A stretch of DNA of 64,000 nt, taken from Cristatella mucedo (lineage: Eukaryota; Bryozoa; Phylactolaemata; Cristatellidae). The DNA lies in assembly GCA_009760855.2 (NCBI GenBank), contig WPIO01000160.1, positions 683,501 to 747,500 of the forward strand, written 5' to 3'. Shown piece by piece: positions 13,901 to 24,016 of the stretch. Positions within the stretch are counted from its first letter, which is position 1, and each line of letters begins with the position of its first letter. Under the pieces are notes generated by a model. It ran no database searches and was not told the origin of the DNA. It saw only the letters and a list, made by a program, of their open reading frames with translations. A program made the position numbers and the translations under genes.

Positions 13901-16166
13901 GAGGAGGCTGGCTGGCTGCAAGTGTGCCCGTCCTGACACAACGGCTCTGCTCTGGACTGGCAGAGCCGTAGCGTTGCTGCGTTCGGTGCCTATGGGACTT
14001 GGGAGGACATAGGAGCCGCGCATTGAATGCTTGCGCTCATCGCTCAACCTTAAATCCTTTGGAGACCGTGCATTTAGTTCATATGCTCCCAAAGCCTGGA
14101 ACTCCCTCCCGATCTGCGTTAGAACATCCCCTGACCTGACCACATTTAAAAGGAACCTAAAAACACACCTATTTAGGACAGCATTTAGTGGGTCCCTGTG
14201 ATTCGTCCTTGATGTGCTTATGCGTGCTGACACTGTGCATGCTGCCACTAACCACATTTGCATGCTGACCCTGTGCATGTCACCCCTAACCATATTATTC
14301 ATTTCGTTTGTTTTTTCAAGCATGATTTTACTTACCATTCAATTGCATTTCACTTTACAGCAAATGTAAAGCGCCTAGAGAGAGATTAAGTTCTCTGAGG
14401 GCGTTTTATCAAGTGAATTATTATTATTATTATTATCGCAGCGCTGACGAGCCCGAGAAGGACGGGTGCTGGGAAAAACCAGACGTACAAGCTCATAGAG
14501 CCAGGCAACCAGATAGAACCTGACGCCCCTGTATATCTTGATTGCCGACTCGAGAGACTGAACTGCTCGGTCACTTAGTAACGGTAACGGTCAGGCCACC
14601 TCTGGAGACTGAAGGGAGAGCGCTCGAGAGCATCGCGGCTGTTTCTGCGTGAGTCAGTGAGTGAGGGAGTGAGTGCTTGGTGGTGCTCGTGAAAGGCAGG
14701 TCCTTCACGTGATATGACCTCGACTAGTCGGCAGCAGCATCAATATAAGTTCAGACGAGGGCTGGCTACTAAAATCAAGTTCACTTACATTCGCAGTTCA
14801 ATCTTCATTCATCCAAATCGATTCGTGCCTATCGATTCATGCTTAATCGTCAAAATCGATTCGTGCCTATGCACACTAGCCTTGGTTAGCCTAGGTGCCT
14901 TGGAGGGGGGGGGACATTGCAAGCTACCACCCACTCACTCGTCGTGCGTAAGAAAAAGTGAGAACTCGCTACGAGGTGGCTGCAACATAAGATAAAAAAA
15001 AACTTTAAAAGCGGCTTGCTCAACACGAGTAAATGCAGCTGGCTCAGGATACAAGTCGTGTCGATAAGGAGTTGGACGAAGAAGATGCACCGATGAATAG
15101 GTAAGGAAACAGATGCCAGCACTGCATACCCATCAAGTTCACCCAGGTACAAAAATGCTTGCAATATCAGCCTAATAAAGTGATAATAATATTGGTTGAA
15201 TGTGCTTTACAGGCAGTGTACCTATAAGGCAGCCAGTGATATAACCTGGGCTTTCAGTACAGCACTGGATGACTGAAGACGACGGATATATTTTCGGAGC
15301 CGCAGATCACTGCTGATTGGCTTAATATCACGTGCGCCGAGGCCACACCAGCTACGGCTGATCAGGACATGATCCCTAAGAGCCGCCAATGGCATTAAGA
15401 TTTGTATGCACGAGACCTTGCTGAGCCAATAGTAGTAATAATTTAGGACTACTGCATATCGAATCTGTATGTTGCTTAGACTTTGTCCGTCTTTGCAATG
15501 GTCCACGCTCTGTTTGTCGGCTGCTTTATTAAAGACAGTAATTTTCTCGACCACTGACTGGCGAATGGCTTCGCGGCAGCGCTGCGTCTCGCAAACAACA
15601 TCTCATGCAGGCACAAGCTCCTTCGAGTTCCTTTCCGTGCTATGCTGCTGCTTGCCGGGATGTACTCAGCTAGCTCGCGGCTAGCTAGACGCTTCTTGCT
15701 GCTACCATTATGCGCAATCACACTACTGCTGCTGTACCTGTGTAGAAGAAGCCGTTTCTAGCCAGATCGCCAGGCTCGACGATGTGCCCGTAGGTCCACA
15801 CGTTTGCAAACGTGCTCAGTCGGTAGCTCTCCCACTTGATCCTCTCCTCATCTAGCTGCTGCGACGTCAGGCCCTCACCCTGGTAGTAATGGCTACCTTG
15901 CAGGGCGCCCTGCCGTCCGGTATCTTTGATCGAACTGCCACCGGCTGTGTCGAGGAGAGAGTGAGCGAGGCTGAATCCCAGTCCAAAATCCATCGATGCT
16001 TCGGAGCCGCCCTCGGGACCTCGCGGGTCGGCAGAGGCGAGACGGTTGGCAGCAGCTGAAGTTGCAGCTGCCGAAATCGAATCGCCGTCTCGTTTTGCTG
16101 GACCGGACGGCAGCGGCGGCGGCAACGGCTGCGTCGTTTTGCCTACAGTTGGAAACACCGATCGAT

Positions 16167-16245
<79 letters not shown>

Positions 16246-17183
16246 CGAAGCAGATCAGGGAGGCAGCTTGGCGGGCCGCGTTGCTTTGCCAGTGTCACTC
16301 CAGCTCCAGTCAGCTCGCTCACTCAGAGGGATGTTGCCCGAGCTCGGCGGATTTCCTATCAGCAGACATTGCCCGGCTGCGCACTTCCGGCGATGCACCA
16401 CCAGCGGATGCCCGGCAGCGGCCGTCCACTGGCTCACGGTTAAGCCGCAGCTGAAGCACGAGACTTCGTCGGCGCGACCCGTGCAGTAGAGCCCGGCCGA
16501 GCTGAAGCTCAGGGCCGAGAGCTTGCCGAGGTGCGGCCACGCCAGGAACGACGCCAGTCTCAGCAGCTCGTGGGCAGCGGCGTGGCCCCTGCCGGCGGCG
16601 GCGCCAGCCGCTGCCGTGAGCCGCGCTAGAGCTGACGCTGCAGCGCTGTCGTCAGAGCTGGGCCGCCGAGCCGTCTCGATGCTCGACGCTTGTGGAGCGA
16701 CCGGGTAGGCAAGGAGGTCGACGGCGCCGCCGCCGTGGTGGAGGAGGTTGCGGGCCCAGGCGGCTTTGCTGCGCTCAATCGGAGATCTCGGCCTCAAGTA
16801 GTCGCCTTTCTTATGCAGCAGATCATCCACAAGCTGATGATCCCGAATCGCCACTGCCTCAGCAGCAGCTGCTTCCGGCCCACCGGGGGCGATCTTGTCG
16901 TCAGACACTCTCGACTCATCCGATTCAGCCACGATGCGGTCGCCTGCAAGCCGAGGCACGCTCCCTGCATTCGCAAGCACGTGATGCATGCCAGCAAGCC
17001 GAGGTTCGCTCGCTCCCTGATTGGAGGCCTCGGAGCTCGGAGCTGGGAGCTCCGAGCTCCGAGGCTGGTGGGAACTCTCTGGGCCATGTCGAAACCGCAG
17101 ATCGTTCGTTGTACCCCATGACAATAGTGTACAAGGCTGATCTACGCGTTCTGACTCGTCGAGTTGCCTTGAGGGTCTTCTGC
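1476..17183 (-). CDS. IAP-1: BIR-BIR-BIR-UBA-RING inhibitor of apoptosis (spliced, eight exons seen)
   Basis: Assembled from minus-strand exons 17183-16323, 16142-15738, 13229-13026, 10514-10359, 7546-7395, 5730-5469, 4773-4552 and 1651-1476. All introns are GT-AG; phases are 1,1,1,1,0,1,1 and the joined frame gives 811 codons to a TAA. Domain order is BIR1, BIR2, BIR3, UBA, low-complexity linker, RING, as in cIAP/XIAP-type E3 ubiquitin ligases, which bind caspases and IBM proteins in the cytosol and ubiquitinate them. No CARD is visible. The first exon begins at a phase-1 acceptor, so an upstream coding exon is expected; the first ATG in the exon (16989) would otherwise give 747 residues. 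Seen: domains, splice sites, frame. Inferred: the joined transcript. The orthologue (BIRC2/3 or XIAP) cannot be assigned. Confidence 0.85.
2083..2247 (+). repeat. GA microsatellite
   Basis: (GA)n with interruptions, followed by purine-rich sequence, in the IAP-1 intron between linker and RING exons. Confidence 0.9.
3165..3335 (+). mobile_element. tRNA-derived SINE-II copy
   Basis: Head GGCCCATAGGTAAGGCACTC, B-box GGGCTCGAGCCCTGCGGCAT, and a 3' end (AAAGATTAAGTTCCC) that resembles the LINE-B tail. Confidence 0.45.
4022..4108 (+). repeat. degenerate CCCTAA-like repeat
   Basis: Contains ACCCTAAACACT, ACCCTAACACC and AAACCCTAAAACCC spaced irregularly, resembling a decayed telomere-type repeat within the IAP-1 intron. 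Confidence 0.4.
4552..4773 (-). CDS. IAP-1 Ser/Pro/Ala-rich linker exon
   Basis: Acceptor GTCGCCCAG and donor AAG|GTGAGT bound 222 bases (74 codons), phase 1 at both ends. It encodes a disordered linker between UBA and RING with VVVSLPRD near the start and VPEG at the end; both are shared with the IAP-2 linker (36445-36696), as are short Ala/Ser/Pro segments between. Joining restores E-E-E-N-R at the RING exon. Confidence 0.8.
5469..5730 (-). CDS. IAP-1 exon with UBA domain
   Basis: Acceptor TTACTTTCAG, phase 0. After a Pro-rich start and SFAVDPREIRARM, residues DSPKVRILLQMDYPLDLVKE through FATHDEKQR form a three-helix UBA as found in cIAP and XIAP, which binds ubiquitin chains. The family usually has an MGF-type loop; here it is MDY. 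The donor A|GTAAGC is weaker than the one in IAP-2. Roughly 95% of bases match the IAP-2 exon. Confidence 0.88.
6330..6450 (+). mobile_element. LINE-B 3' fragment
   Basis: AAGCACACTTGTTTATTACA and TGATTCGTCGTTAGTGTGC match the end of the LINE-B frame and its 3' UTR; the sequence then switches to SINE-II-like sequence. Confidence 0.5.
6690..6800 (-). mobile_element. LINE-B tail remnant
   Basis: AGTAATAATAATACATTTG, then GTGCCATCAGAGATATAAAT, resembling the reversed LINE-B tail, in the IAP-1 intron. Confidence 0.4.
6794..6888. repeat. AT microsatellite
   Basis: (AT)n interrupted by ATTATACATT segments, in the IAP-1 intron between UBA and BIR3 exons. Confidence 0.9.
7395..7546 (-). CDS. IAP-1 exon with zinc-binding half of BIR3
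   Basis: Acceptor CGTTTTAG, then GTEESVKCFFCDG. Ligands are C-x2-C-x16-H-x6-C (CFFC ... EHAQRFPTC). VVVDWRSN keeps the Trp that corresponds to XIAP Trp310 in the IBM pocket, unlike the paralog. DPWVEH is the family signature. The donor GG|GTAAGG after VQRHR is phase 0 and fits the phase-0 start of the UBA exon. 152 bases, same length as the IAP-2 exon. Confidence 0.9.
8945..9020 (-). mobile_element. possible relic of a LINE-A 3' tail
   Basis: Resembles the LINE-A tail (TCTGTAACTTCACAAA followed by a GTTTTCGATAGCAC-like end), with many differences. Confidence 0.3.
9700..9805 (+). mobile_element. SINE-II-like fragment
   Basis: AAGGTGTTCGCCTTTAACGA, then GGTCGTCCGCTCGAGCCCCA, matching the A- and B-box regions of the 3.2-kb element. 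Confidence 0.4.
10359..10514 (-). CDS. IAP-1 exon with first half of BIR3
   Basis: Acceptor GTATTCAG, phase 1, then a short linker and PKNPDFAVDARRLLTFATW ... AKAGFFFLG, the first helices and turn of a BIR. Donor G|GTACGG splits the BIR at the same residue as in BIR2, so the split-BIR intron is ancestral to the repeats. Length is 156 bases against 165 in the paralog; the three-residue difference is in the loop after TFATW. Confidence 0.88.
10515..13025. other. IAP-1 intron between BIR2 and BIR3
   Basis: Holds a LINE-B tail (10890-11015). 11100-13000 has no repeat or gene I can identify; short open frames only. Confidence 0.5.
10890..11015 (-). mobile_element. LINE-B tail remnant
   Basis: AAT repeats, then CACAGCGCCCTCAGATGACT and CTTTCTAGGCACTTCACA; only the terminal part is present. 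Confidence 0.5.
13026..13229 (-). CDS. IAP-1 exon with zinc-binding half of BIR2
   Basis: Acceptor TTGCAG, then [13 protein letters not shown]. The zinc ligands are C-x2-C-x16-H-x6-C (CAFC ... [10 protein letters not shown]), the canonical BIR spacing. Trp in VLRNWELGD is the residue that lines the IBM groove in functional BIRs. The exon is 204 bases in both paralogs; about 150 bases are almost identical to IAP-2 even at silent sites, while the last ~12 codons differ. Donor ACAG|GTAAAG, phase 1. A tRNA-type SINE lies about 70 bases upstream in the intron. Confidence 0.9.
13300..13469 (-). mobile_element. tRNA-derived SINE-I copy
   Basis: The reverse complement starts GTGAGCCGTGATGGCACAC (A-box region), has a B-box-like GATTCGAATCC segment, and ends with a body containing GCGGTGG and the TATACAAAAGAGGCTG end. 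It lies 70 bases upstream of the IAP-1 BIR2 exon. Confidence 0.65.
14045..14440 (+). mobile_element. LINE-B 3' end inside the IAP-1 BIR2 intron
   Basis: Plus-strand match from the APKAWNSLPT-type segment through FKRNLKTHLF, the 3' UTR with AAATGTAAAGCGCCTAGAG, and ATT repeats at 14419-14436. Confidence 0.75.
15738..16142 (-). CDS. IAP-1 exon with linker and first half of BIR2
   Basis: A phase-1 acceptor (CTGTAG) before GKTTQP and a donor GTACAG after FFYTG bound 405 bases. About 95 residues of Ala/Ser/Pro-rich linker precede EERIKWESYRLSTFANVW, the N-terminal helices of a BIR. The exon ends inside the BIR just before the zinc cluster, which is in the next exon (13026-13229). The BIR part is nearly identical to IAP-2 while the linker is poorly conserved. 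A long GA microsatellite sits in the intron directly upstream (16170-16241). Confidence 0.88.
16170..16241 (+). repeat. GA microsatellite
   Basis: Pure (AG)n between the IAP-1 BIR1 and BIR2 exons. On the transcribed strand it is a long CT tract about 30 bases upstream of the BIR2 acceptor. Confidence 0.95.
16323..17183 (-). CDS. IAP-1 exon with BIR1
   Basis: The acceptor at 17184-17187 (TTTCTAG) opens a phase-1 frame that stays open for 286 codons to a GTGAGC donor after 16323. The first ~200 residues are Ser/Ala/Pro-rich and unrecognised. BIR1 follows at about residues 205-285: it starts ELLRLASFLAWP and contains the CFSC zinc pair, a Trp, then HRRKC. The last zinc ligands are spaced H-x3-C instead of the usual H-x6-C. 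The domain ends GNIPLSE, as in the paralog. The first ATG of the exon is at 16989. The 5' half is GC-rich and contains a 17-bp perfect hairpin (17028-17064). Confidence 0.85.
17028..17064. repeat. 17-bp perfect hairpin in IAP-1 coding exon
   Basis: CCTCGGAGCTCGGAGCT at 17028-17044 is repeated inverted at 17048-17064 with a GGG loop. On the minus strand it encodes part of the Ser/Pro-rich N-terminus. Confidence 0.9.
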
Positions 17184-17916
17184 CTAGAAATCATCGAATA
17201 ATAATAATAAGGGCACAATTGGAAAAATTGATAGGTTTGTAAAAACAAATGTGTGCTAGTGCTCATAGATGCAGAAACAAAACAACTGAAGCTGCCTCGA
17301 TCTGATGATGAGCTAGAACTTTATTACGTTCGGAAAAGCAGATATCAGAAATAGCGGCTCGGCCATCAAATTGTCTTCCACAGCTACTTCAGTCTGGCTA
17401 ACAGGTCAATTCACTTGCTTGTACTAGCCTTGACCTTGACACTAGACACCTTGCTTTTTTAGTGGGCTCTTGCACCGCCTCTCAGAATCGAGTCACCGTG
17501 CTGAAGGGGCGGCGGTGGCAGGAGCAGCTGCACAGTGCTGACTAAGGGCATATGCAAAGAATGCAGAGATCTGAAGACATGCCACGAATGGTCCTGTAAA
17601 GTGAATTTTTTTGGGGGTGGAGCCATCGGCTAGTATGCGCCAAAAGTCTGGAACAGGCATCCGGGTGGTGCATCCATTAAGTGCCATTAATATCGTGCAT
17701 CCCACAAGTCTCAGCTCAATGTGCAGCTCAACACTCTGGCACCAGTTATTCCTTTGCCCCACTGAACGTGTCTTGTTGGCACGCCCGGTGTTCTTTGTGT
17801 GGGAGACCTGTGCACGAATCAGTGCTTTTCAATAGCCCTAGGTCACAATAACTAAGCAGCGGTCATGAGTGTGTTCATATTTGCAACTGTACTAACTCCG
17901 TTGCTGCATGCATTGT
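17184..17916. other. region upstream of the first IAP-1 exon found
   Basis: Minus-strand intron sequence leading to the phase-1 acceptor. No upstream exon, TATA-like promoter or repeat could be supported. Confidence 0.4.
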
Positions 17917-18027
17917 ATGTATGTATGTATCTCCGTCTGTAACTCCACAAAGTCATAAAGACCATGTGGGTGTTACGCAGGAGAGTTTTGTATAGCGCAC
18001 TCACAGCCTAAGCGGCTTTCGGTACGC
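17917..18027 (-). mobile_element. LINE-A short 3' fragment
   Basis: Contains the TGTA repeat and about 90 bases of the LINE-A 3' end, then stops at a junction with LINE-B sequence at 18028. Confidence 0.75.
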
Positions 18028-18955
18028 ATTGATGATATAACAGCAAACTTTCTTAAATTGAACGATGATAAAAACCACCTTACCAGCTATGGGCAAACGA
18101 AGTGTGACTCGGAAATTGGAGAGGCTAACGCTCATAATCGGCTCTGCCAGCATATCTCCACTTGAATCTGCACGAAATCTATGTGTCCTATTCCAGCGTG
18201 ACCTTTCGTTAGACGACCACACCAGCTTATCGATCAAGTCTGCCTACTTTCAGCTACATAACATTGCTAGAATTCGGGCTTGTTTAGACAGGGATACCAA
18301 ATCTACGATGGTCCATGCATTTGTGACATCCCATCTTGACTTCTGTAACTCACTGCTTGCCAGTCTACCGGCCTGTGCAATCGGGCGCTTACAGCTGGTG
18401 CAAAACTCTGCAGCTAGGCTTGTCTGTCGTGAGCGTCTCAGTTGCCACATTGCTCCACTTCTCGCCGACCTGCACTGGCTCCCAGTCAAGCAATGCATTG
18501 ACTTCAAGGTATCGTCACTCGCTTTCAGGTCCCTTCATTCTTTGGCTCCATCCTACATATAAGATCTACTTGCCCCCACCAGGCTAATTGTAATATGTCA
18601 CCTGCTCTTCGGCATCTAATCGTTTAGAAACCTCAAATCCTTTTATGACCGTGCCTTCTGTTCGTATGCTCCCAAAGCCTGGAACTAATTTCCGACTTGC
18701 TTCACGACACCTCTTGACTTGACCACATTTAAAAAGAAACTAAAAACGCATCTATCACATCATTTAGCAGGTCCCTGTGATTCGACCTTTATGTGCTCAT
18801 GTGTGCTGCCACTGAGCATGCTGACCCTGTGCATGTCATCCCTAACCATTCGATACTTACTTTGCAGCAAATGTAAAATGCTTAGAAAGAGATTGAGTTC
18901 TCTGAGGATGCCATATCAAATGTATTATTATTATTATTATTATTATTGTATACTG
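18028..18955 (+). mobile_element. LINE-B 3' half
   Basis: Encodes FLKLNDDK-like sequence (frameshifted), SHLDFCNSLLASLPACAIGR, NSAARLVCRERLSCHIAPLL and HWLPVKQCIDFKV, then the family 3' UTR with TTTGCAGCAAATGTAAAATG and an ATT microsatellite tail (18927-18948). Confidence 0.8.
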
Positions 18956-20756
18956 GTCTAAGCATGACGCTTGCTTTATAGCAGGTTTGTAGCTAACCCT
19001 TGGGTACTGATTCTATTTTGGTGAGTTGTACAGGGCTAAGACAGATGGGATTTTCTTAGGGTACTATTCACAAGACCTATTATCATCACCATTATTATTA
19101 CTATTAATGCCTCTCGTCTCGCACGTGAACCTGTGTCGAATAGGTTACTCAGAATATAACAATAACACAACTGGATAGCTTCTCGAGAGATATATATCGT
19201 TCTAAGAAATTGTTATCTACATGACCGAAACGAGAAAGCGCTACACCAGCACCTTTCCCAGTCCCTACGTTGGCCTAGAGAAATTGAGAGGGCGTTGCCT
19301 AAAACTAGCCCTCAAGGAATTTCAGTGCGGCAGCACCATGCATGCATTAAGTGAGATGGGAGCTAAATCTTGCCTATATCGTGCCTTCCCTTCGGCAGAC
19401 GGCAGCAGCGGTCGGAATGTGAGACATGCGGCTTGGTTTCCAAGGAAACCAGGAAACCAAGAAACCCTAGCCAGCCCTAGCAGTCTAGCTTGCAAACTAG
19501 CCGAGGCCGATTGCCGATTTGGAATGGATATGAGCAAGCAGCCCACGTGTGACAGCTCAAATGGGTGTACACAAAAGCCCAGGAACTTTCCCGGCACGAC
19601 CAATTATGATGGTAGCCATTGGGCAATCGAGCTGCTTTCCTTATCAACTTATCAAGGACCCAACAGCTGACTTTGCTGTGGGGCTGTTTAATTAAATGAT
19701 TTACAGCAAGTAATAGCTAAACATCTTCGGATAATCTGCAGTGAGACTGAAACTGCTGATGCCGCTATACGGAACACATGCAGAGCACCGACAAACCACT
19801 GTCACAGCGACTCAATCATTTTAGCTCCAGTGGCAAGCACGTGGTATGGAGATGATAGCCATGGCATAAGCTCGAACTTTGCAATCTAGTTGGCAGGTTC
19901 GTGTATTTCTGCAAGCAGTCTCTGATTGCTGATTTTAGATGGAAGTGATAGCGGCTTTCATGCTCTTATATTAATGTGGTTGAATCAGCTGACCTTACAA
20001 TAAGATTGATGAAAAAGTTCGTGCACCGTGTGTTTTCCTAAATAAATATTAAATTCCTTAAACTATTATTTCATTAAATTACTATTAAAATCATGGCACA
20101 AGAACATTTTCCTCAACCTTATACTTTGGTTTTACTTAAATGATTCAGGACTAGCTTTCGGGAGATTTATTATGGAACATCTAGATAACATTAATGAAAA
20201 TTCGCCGATTGCTGCTGATAATAGTACTATATCATAGTTATTACATAATTATAACCAAAAATTATGACAATAACAACCATCACAATAACCTATACACTAA
20301 CAACAACCATCACAATACACTAATATCTCACGGTAATTGCAATGGCTATCTCTACAACGGAGTTTTCCAGGGGTCGAATGCACAAAACGTACTTCAGGTG
20401 GCGAGGCCATATCATAATCCCTGGAATTTTTATCGGCAAATAGGGCGTAGTACCCGCAAAACGATAAGAAGATAAGAAGCACTGCGTTGTTGCGCACACT
20501 CACTTGATATTTTAGCAATTTTGACGTATTCTGTTTCGCACCTCGTGAAACGGGTGTTACTTACAAGGTGCACCGCGAGAAGGTATACGTCACACACCTC
20601 ACCGATGGTATCCAGCTTGTGTAAACCTTCGAAAAGAGATACCGACAGTTAGAAAAAGCCATTGACAAAAATAACTAGGGAAAGACTACTACTACTAATA
20701 ATGCGCCGATTCTAACGGAAGACAAACTTGATAATGGACTAGCAGTTTGCACAGTA
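18956..20756. other. unassigned spacer
   Basis: 19221-19670 is a plus-strand open frame of 149 codons in moderately GC-rich DNA without recognisable domain; 20190-20330 is an ACAACCATCACAAT-type simple repeat. No gene supported. Confidence 0.4.
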
Positions 20757-21242
20757 AATGTAATGTAATGTATCTCCAGTCAGTAACTCCACAAAGTCAT
20801 AAAGACCATGTGGGTGTTACGCAGGAGAGTTTTATATAGCGCACTCACAGCCTAAGCGGCTTTCGGTACGCATTCGGTAGCCAACAGACTTCGTCTCACG
20901 CAACAAAGAGATAGTGGGAAGCATAGCAGAGTCAAGAGAGCAGTTGAGGTAGTGAGTAGCATAGAAGTAGCAGTTCAGGACCGCTGAGAAAGATATGCCA
21001 CAGTCGGCAGTTGGAGAGTAGATGTCGTTGCGTAAGAATTGTGGAAGCAAGTTCCACAGTCTAGGACCTGCAGAGCTAAAGCTTCTGTCGCCAACTGTCT
21101 TTAAGCGGAGGAATGGGACGGCTAATTTATTGTTCCCACATGACCTGAGGGCGCGAACAGGCTGAAACTGATGCAGCAGTTCAGCTAGGTACGAAGAAGC
21201 CAAGCCGTGGCGGGCCTTGTGGGTCAGCGTAAGAACTTTAAG
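20757..21242 (-). mobile_element. LINE-A 3' fragment
   Basis: Strongly similar to the 48.4-kb copy from the 3' tail through LTLTHKARHGLASSYLAELL. Truncated upstream at about 21242, where the sequence changes abruptly. The open frame continues into unrelated sequence. Confidence 0.8.
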
Positions 21243-22228
21243 GCCTTCCATTGAAGCAGCGACTGCCGACAATGGAAGCGATGACAGAGGAGCCAGAGGC
21301 GAATCTCGTGAACCGGATGAAAAAAGCATCTGGTCTCAAATGTCATCGAAGAGCGAAAGCGGCTGGAAGTGCACGACGTCTGGATGCATCTCTGCATGCA
21401 GGCTCTTTCCAGGTTTGTAGTTAAGACAGATTGACAACTGCAGATTCCACGTATTCTACAGCAGCATTCCACACTGTGGCAGTGAAGCGTGACGTGCAAG
21501 TAAAACTCAGCACCGTCGCTCCTTTAAAAAGAGCCAGGGGTGGATGCAGTAATGGCTGCTGCGATCCAAACGTCGATAAGATGTGGCGCTCTGACAACGC
21601 TTGCAGCCAGGCTTTAAAATGCAATTAATGAGAAGGTTCTAATTTCAGACCAAAGGTGGCACTAAAGTAAACTTCTTTGTGGTACACACAAGGTTAATAG
21701 GCCTACATCCACAGGGATACATCTGGATACATCGGCGCCGTTACGGTCCAGGAACGTACAAGGCTTTCTCCGGAAGCGAGAAACTTCGAGAGCTGAGCCG
21801 GATGCGAAGCCACGAAAACCATGCTGTTTAGGCCAAGAAGCACCCGCAGAGCAGGCAAGCGATCCATAAATCAGCATTCGTTTTTGGATGGCTATTCATT
21901 CACTTCTCGACTATTACGAAGCCCTATTTCTTCTCAGTCCTTTCAAGGAAATAATTCCCACTTTCGACAAATTACGTTATGTATTTAGACATCTCTTTTG
22001 CTCTTTACTAGTGAGCTCACGTAAAACGTCTCTCTCACGCCTTTCAATGTCGCTCTCACCGTCTTCTCACTGAACAGAAATTTATTTTCCAGTCACTAGT
22101 GGCTTTACATCAGGCGGCACACGATTATTAGGCGTTCAAAGTAATCTAATTGTAGAAGCAGAAAGCTTTATGATGTCCGCATGGTGCTAGGTTTTTGCTT
22201 GACCCACCTGTATCACGACCGACGGGTT
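21243..22228. other. unassigned spacer
   Basis: No recognisable gene; short open frames on both strands. Composition is neutral. Confidence 0.4.
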
Positions 22229-22402
22229 GAGCCGTAATGGCTCAATAGGTAAGGCGGTTGCTTTTCACGACCTCGACCCCGAGGTCGTGAGTTCGAATCC
22301 TGCGGTGGGCGATCCTTTATCGCCACTGCAAGCGGTGGTGATAGCAGTAAAGGCTCTTCTATCGCTATACAAAAGAGGCTGTTCAATCAAGTATTTTTTT
22401 TT
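22229..22402 (+). mobile_element. tRNA-derived SINE-I copy
   Basis: Head GAGCCGTAATGGCTCAATAG, B-box GAGTTCGAATCC, body and CTATACAAAAGAGGCTG, then a short T-rich tail. Confidence 0.7.
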
Positions 22403-24016
22403 ACAAGCCATGATATAACTTCTAATTGAAACTGATTATAGTTCTACTGTGGTAGGCCATTATAGATGCGGACAGATGGAAATGTGATCGGGACACAAAC
22501 TTGAAAACGAAATAGAGTCTACTGGTGTAAGGACTCAGCTTATTGAGCTATAATTCATTTTTCGAGACCGAAAATGTAATTCAGGCAAACGATTTTCGTA
22601 TAGAAATTTTGTTAATGCTCTCTCATTTATCGTTCGTGCTGCTTAGACTACCGATTTCGTAAAATTGACACTTTCACTGGCGAGTCTCGGGATAGCAGCC
22701 GTGGACTTCGAAAATACAACACACTTGAGCTGAGCAAACGTTAAAATTGAACATCGATAGTCTTGACACTTTGCGGAATGCTGACCTTACCTGTAACTGT
22801 GGACCGCGGCAATGGCGTGGGCCGCGACGATGGCGTGGGCCTCGGCAATGATGTGAGCCCACGTAGGTCACACTCTCGGCATCGCCGGGTCAAGGACAGA
22901 TCCAACAGCTCTGAGCCACTGGTTTGACGGTTTCTTGATATTGACTGCCACCCGGCGAGACACCTTACTTTTGCACAGGTATTCTTACAAGGTAGATGAG
23001 CTCCAGCCTGCGACACTGTGACACAGTGATTGTTTTTTTGCTAAAACAGAGGCATGAATAGCATTCGACGTCCGTCGACCCCTGAGCATCTGAAGTACTC
23101 TTATAGACCATTACTGATAAAATTACACGATTCAGTCCGAAAATAAATTCATTTTTACAAACACCTAGACCTGCTTTAAACGAATATTCATAGAAAACAG
23201 TTGGCGAAATACTAATTTCAAAGAAAGCCACCGACGTGCCCAGCCTCGCCAATCGGACAGCATATGAATGAAAGGACGTTATTTGCCGATTCATGTCGCC
23301 CAGGGTCGGAGGGGCTCAATTCTGATCGCATTAGTAACTAAGTGAGCCGTGATGGCACACTAGGTAAGGCGTTTGCTTTCACGACCTCGACCCTGAGTTC
23401 GATTCCTGCGGTGGGCGATTCTGTATCGCCACTGCAAGCGGTGGTGATAGCCGTAAAGGCTCTTCTGTCGCTATACAAAAAGAGGCTGTTTAATCAGCTA
23501 GGATTTATTATTATTATAAGTCTCCCTTCTATTATCCATCCGATTATTTTGATTCAGCTAATAACTTGGAGGTGCCGCGTGAGCTTATTTGGACGATGGA
23601 TTAAAAATTTATAGCTGATAAATTACGGAATGCTTGGAGATTTGGAGGTGATGCACGAGCTGGGGCGATAAGTAGGACTTAATATATGGGTTATATATTC
23701 TAGCATTTGATCGAAGACGCAACTGTCCAGCAAATCACGCCCCCCAATCGAAACTGTGCTTGCTCGGAGAATCACTGACCATCGCTGACGCACCGTCGTT
23801 TCGTGGCACCCTTTTCGAAATACATTAACTCTGCGATCGGTGAAACCCGATTAGAAAGAGATACGAGAAGTGACCCGATTAAGACTATTATTTTTTATTA
23901 ATTAACCGGAGAGGATTAACAAAATCCGCGACAATGACGCTAGACAACGTGAGAAATTTTCAAAAGCAGTCTCAAAGTTCTGTATATGTAAATTATTCAC
24001 GAAACGAATCACATAC
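22403..24016. other. spacer with SINE-I and a short GC-rich tandem repeat
   Basis: 22800-22855 repeats CGGCAATGGCGTGGGCC-like units about three times; a strong minus-strand donor (ACAG|GTAAGG, near 22790) follows it, but no convincing acceptor was found. Otherwise AT-rich and featureless except for the SINE at 23343-23514. Confidence 0.4.
23343..23514 (+). mobile_element. tRNA-derived SINE-I copy
   Basis: Same organisation as 22229-22402 with a small internal deletion around the B-box; ends near a TTATTATTATTA tail. Confidence 0.7.

Noticed and set aside
16165-16490. Arg/Glu-repeat frames on the plus strand
   Set aside because: GA repeat plus the antisense of IAP-1 coding exons.
16987-16989. 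ATG at 16989 as the certain start of IAP-1
   Set aside because: The frame is open upstream to a good phase-1 acceptor at 17184, and IAP-2 has the same phase-1 entry, so an upstream exon is more likely.
22229-23514. True tRNA genes at the SINE heads
   Set aside because: Boxes are present but the cloverleaf is not, and the head continues into a shared SINE body.
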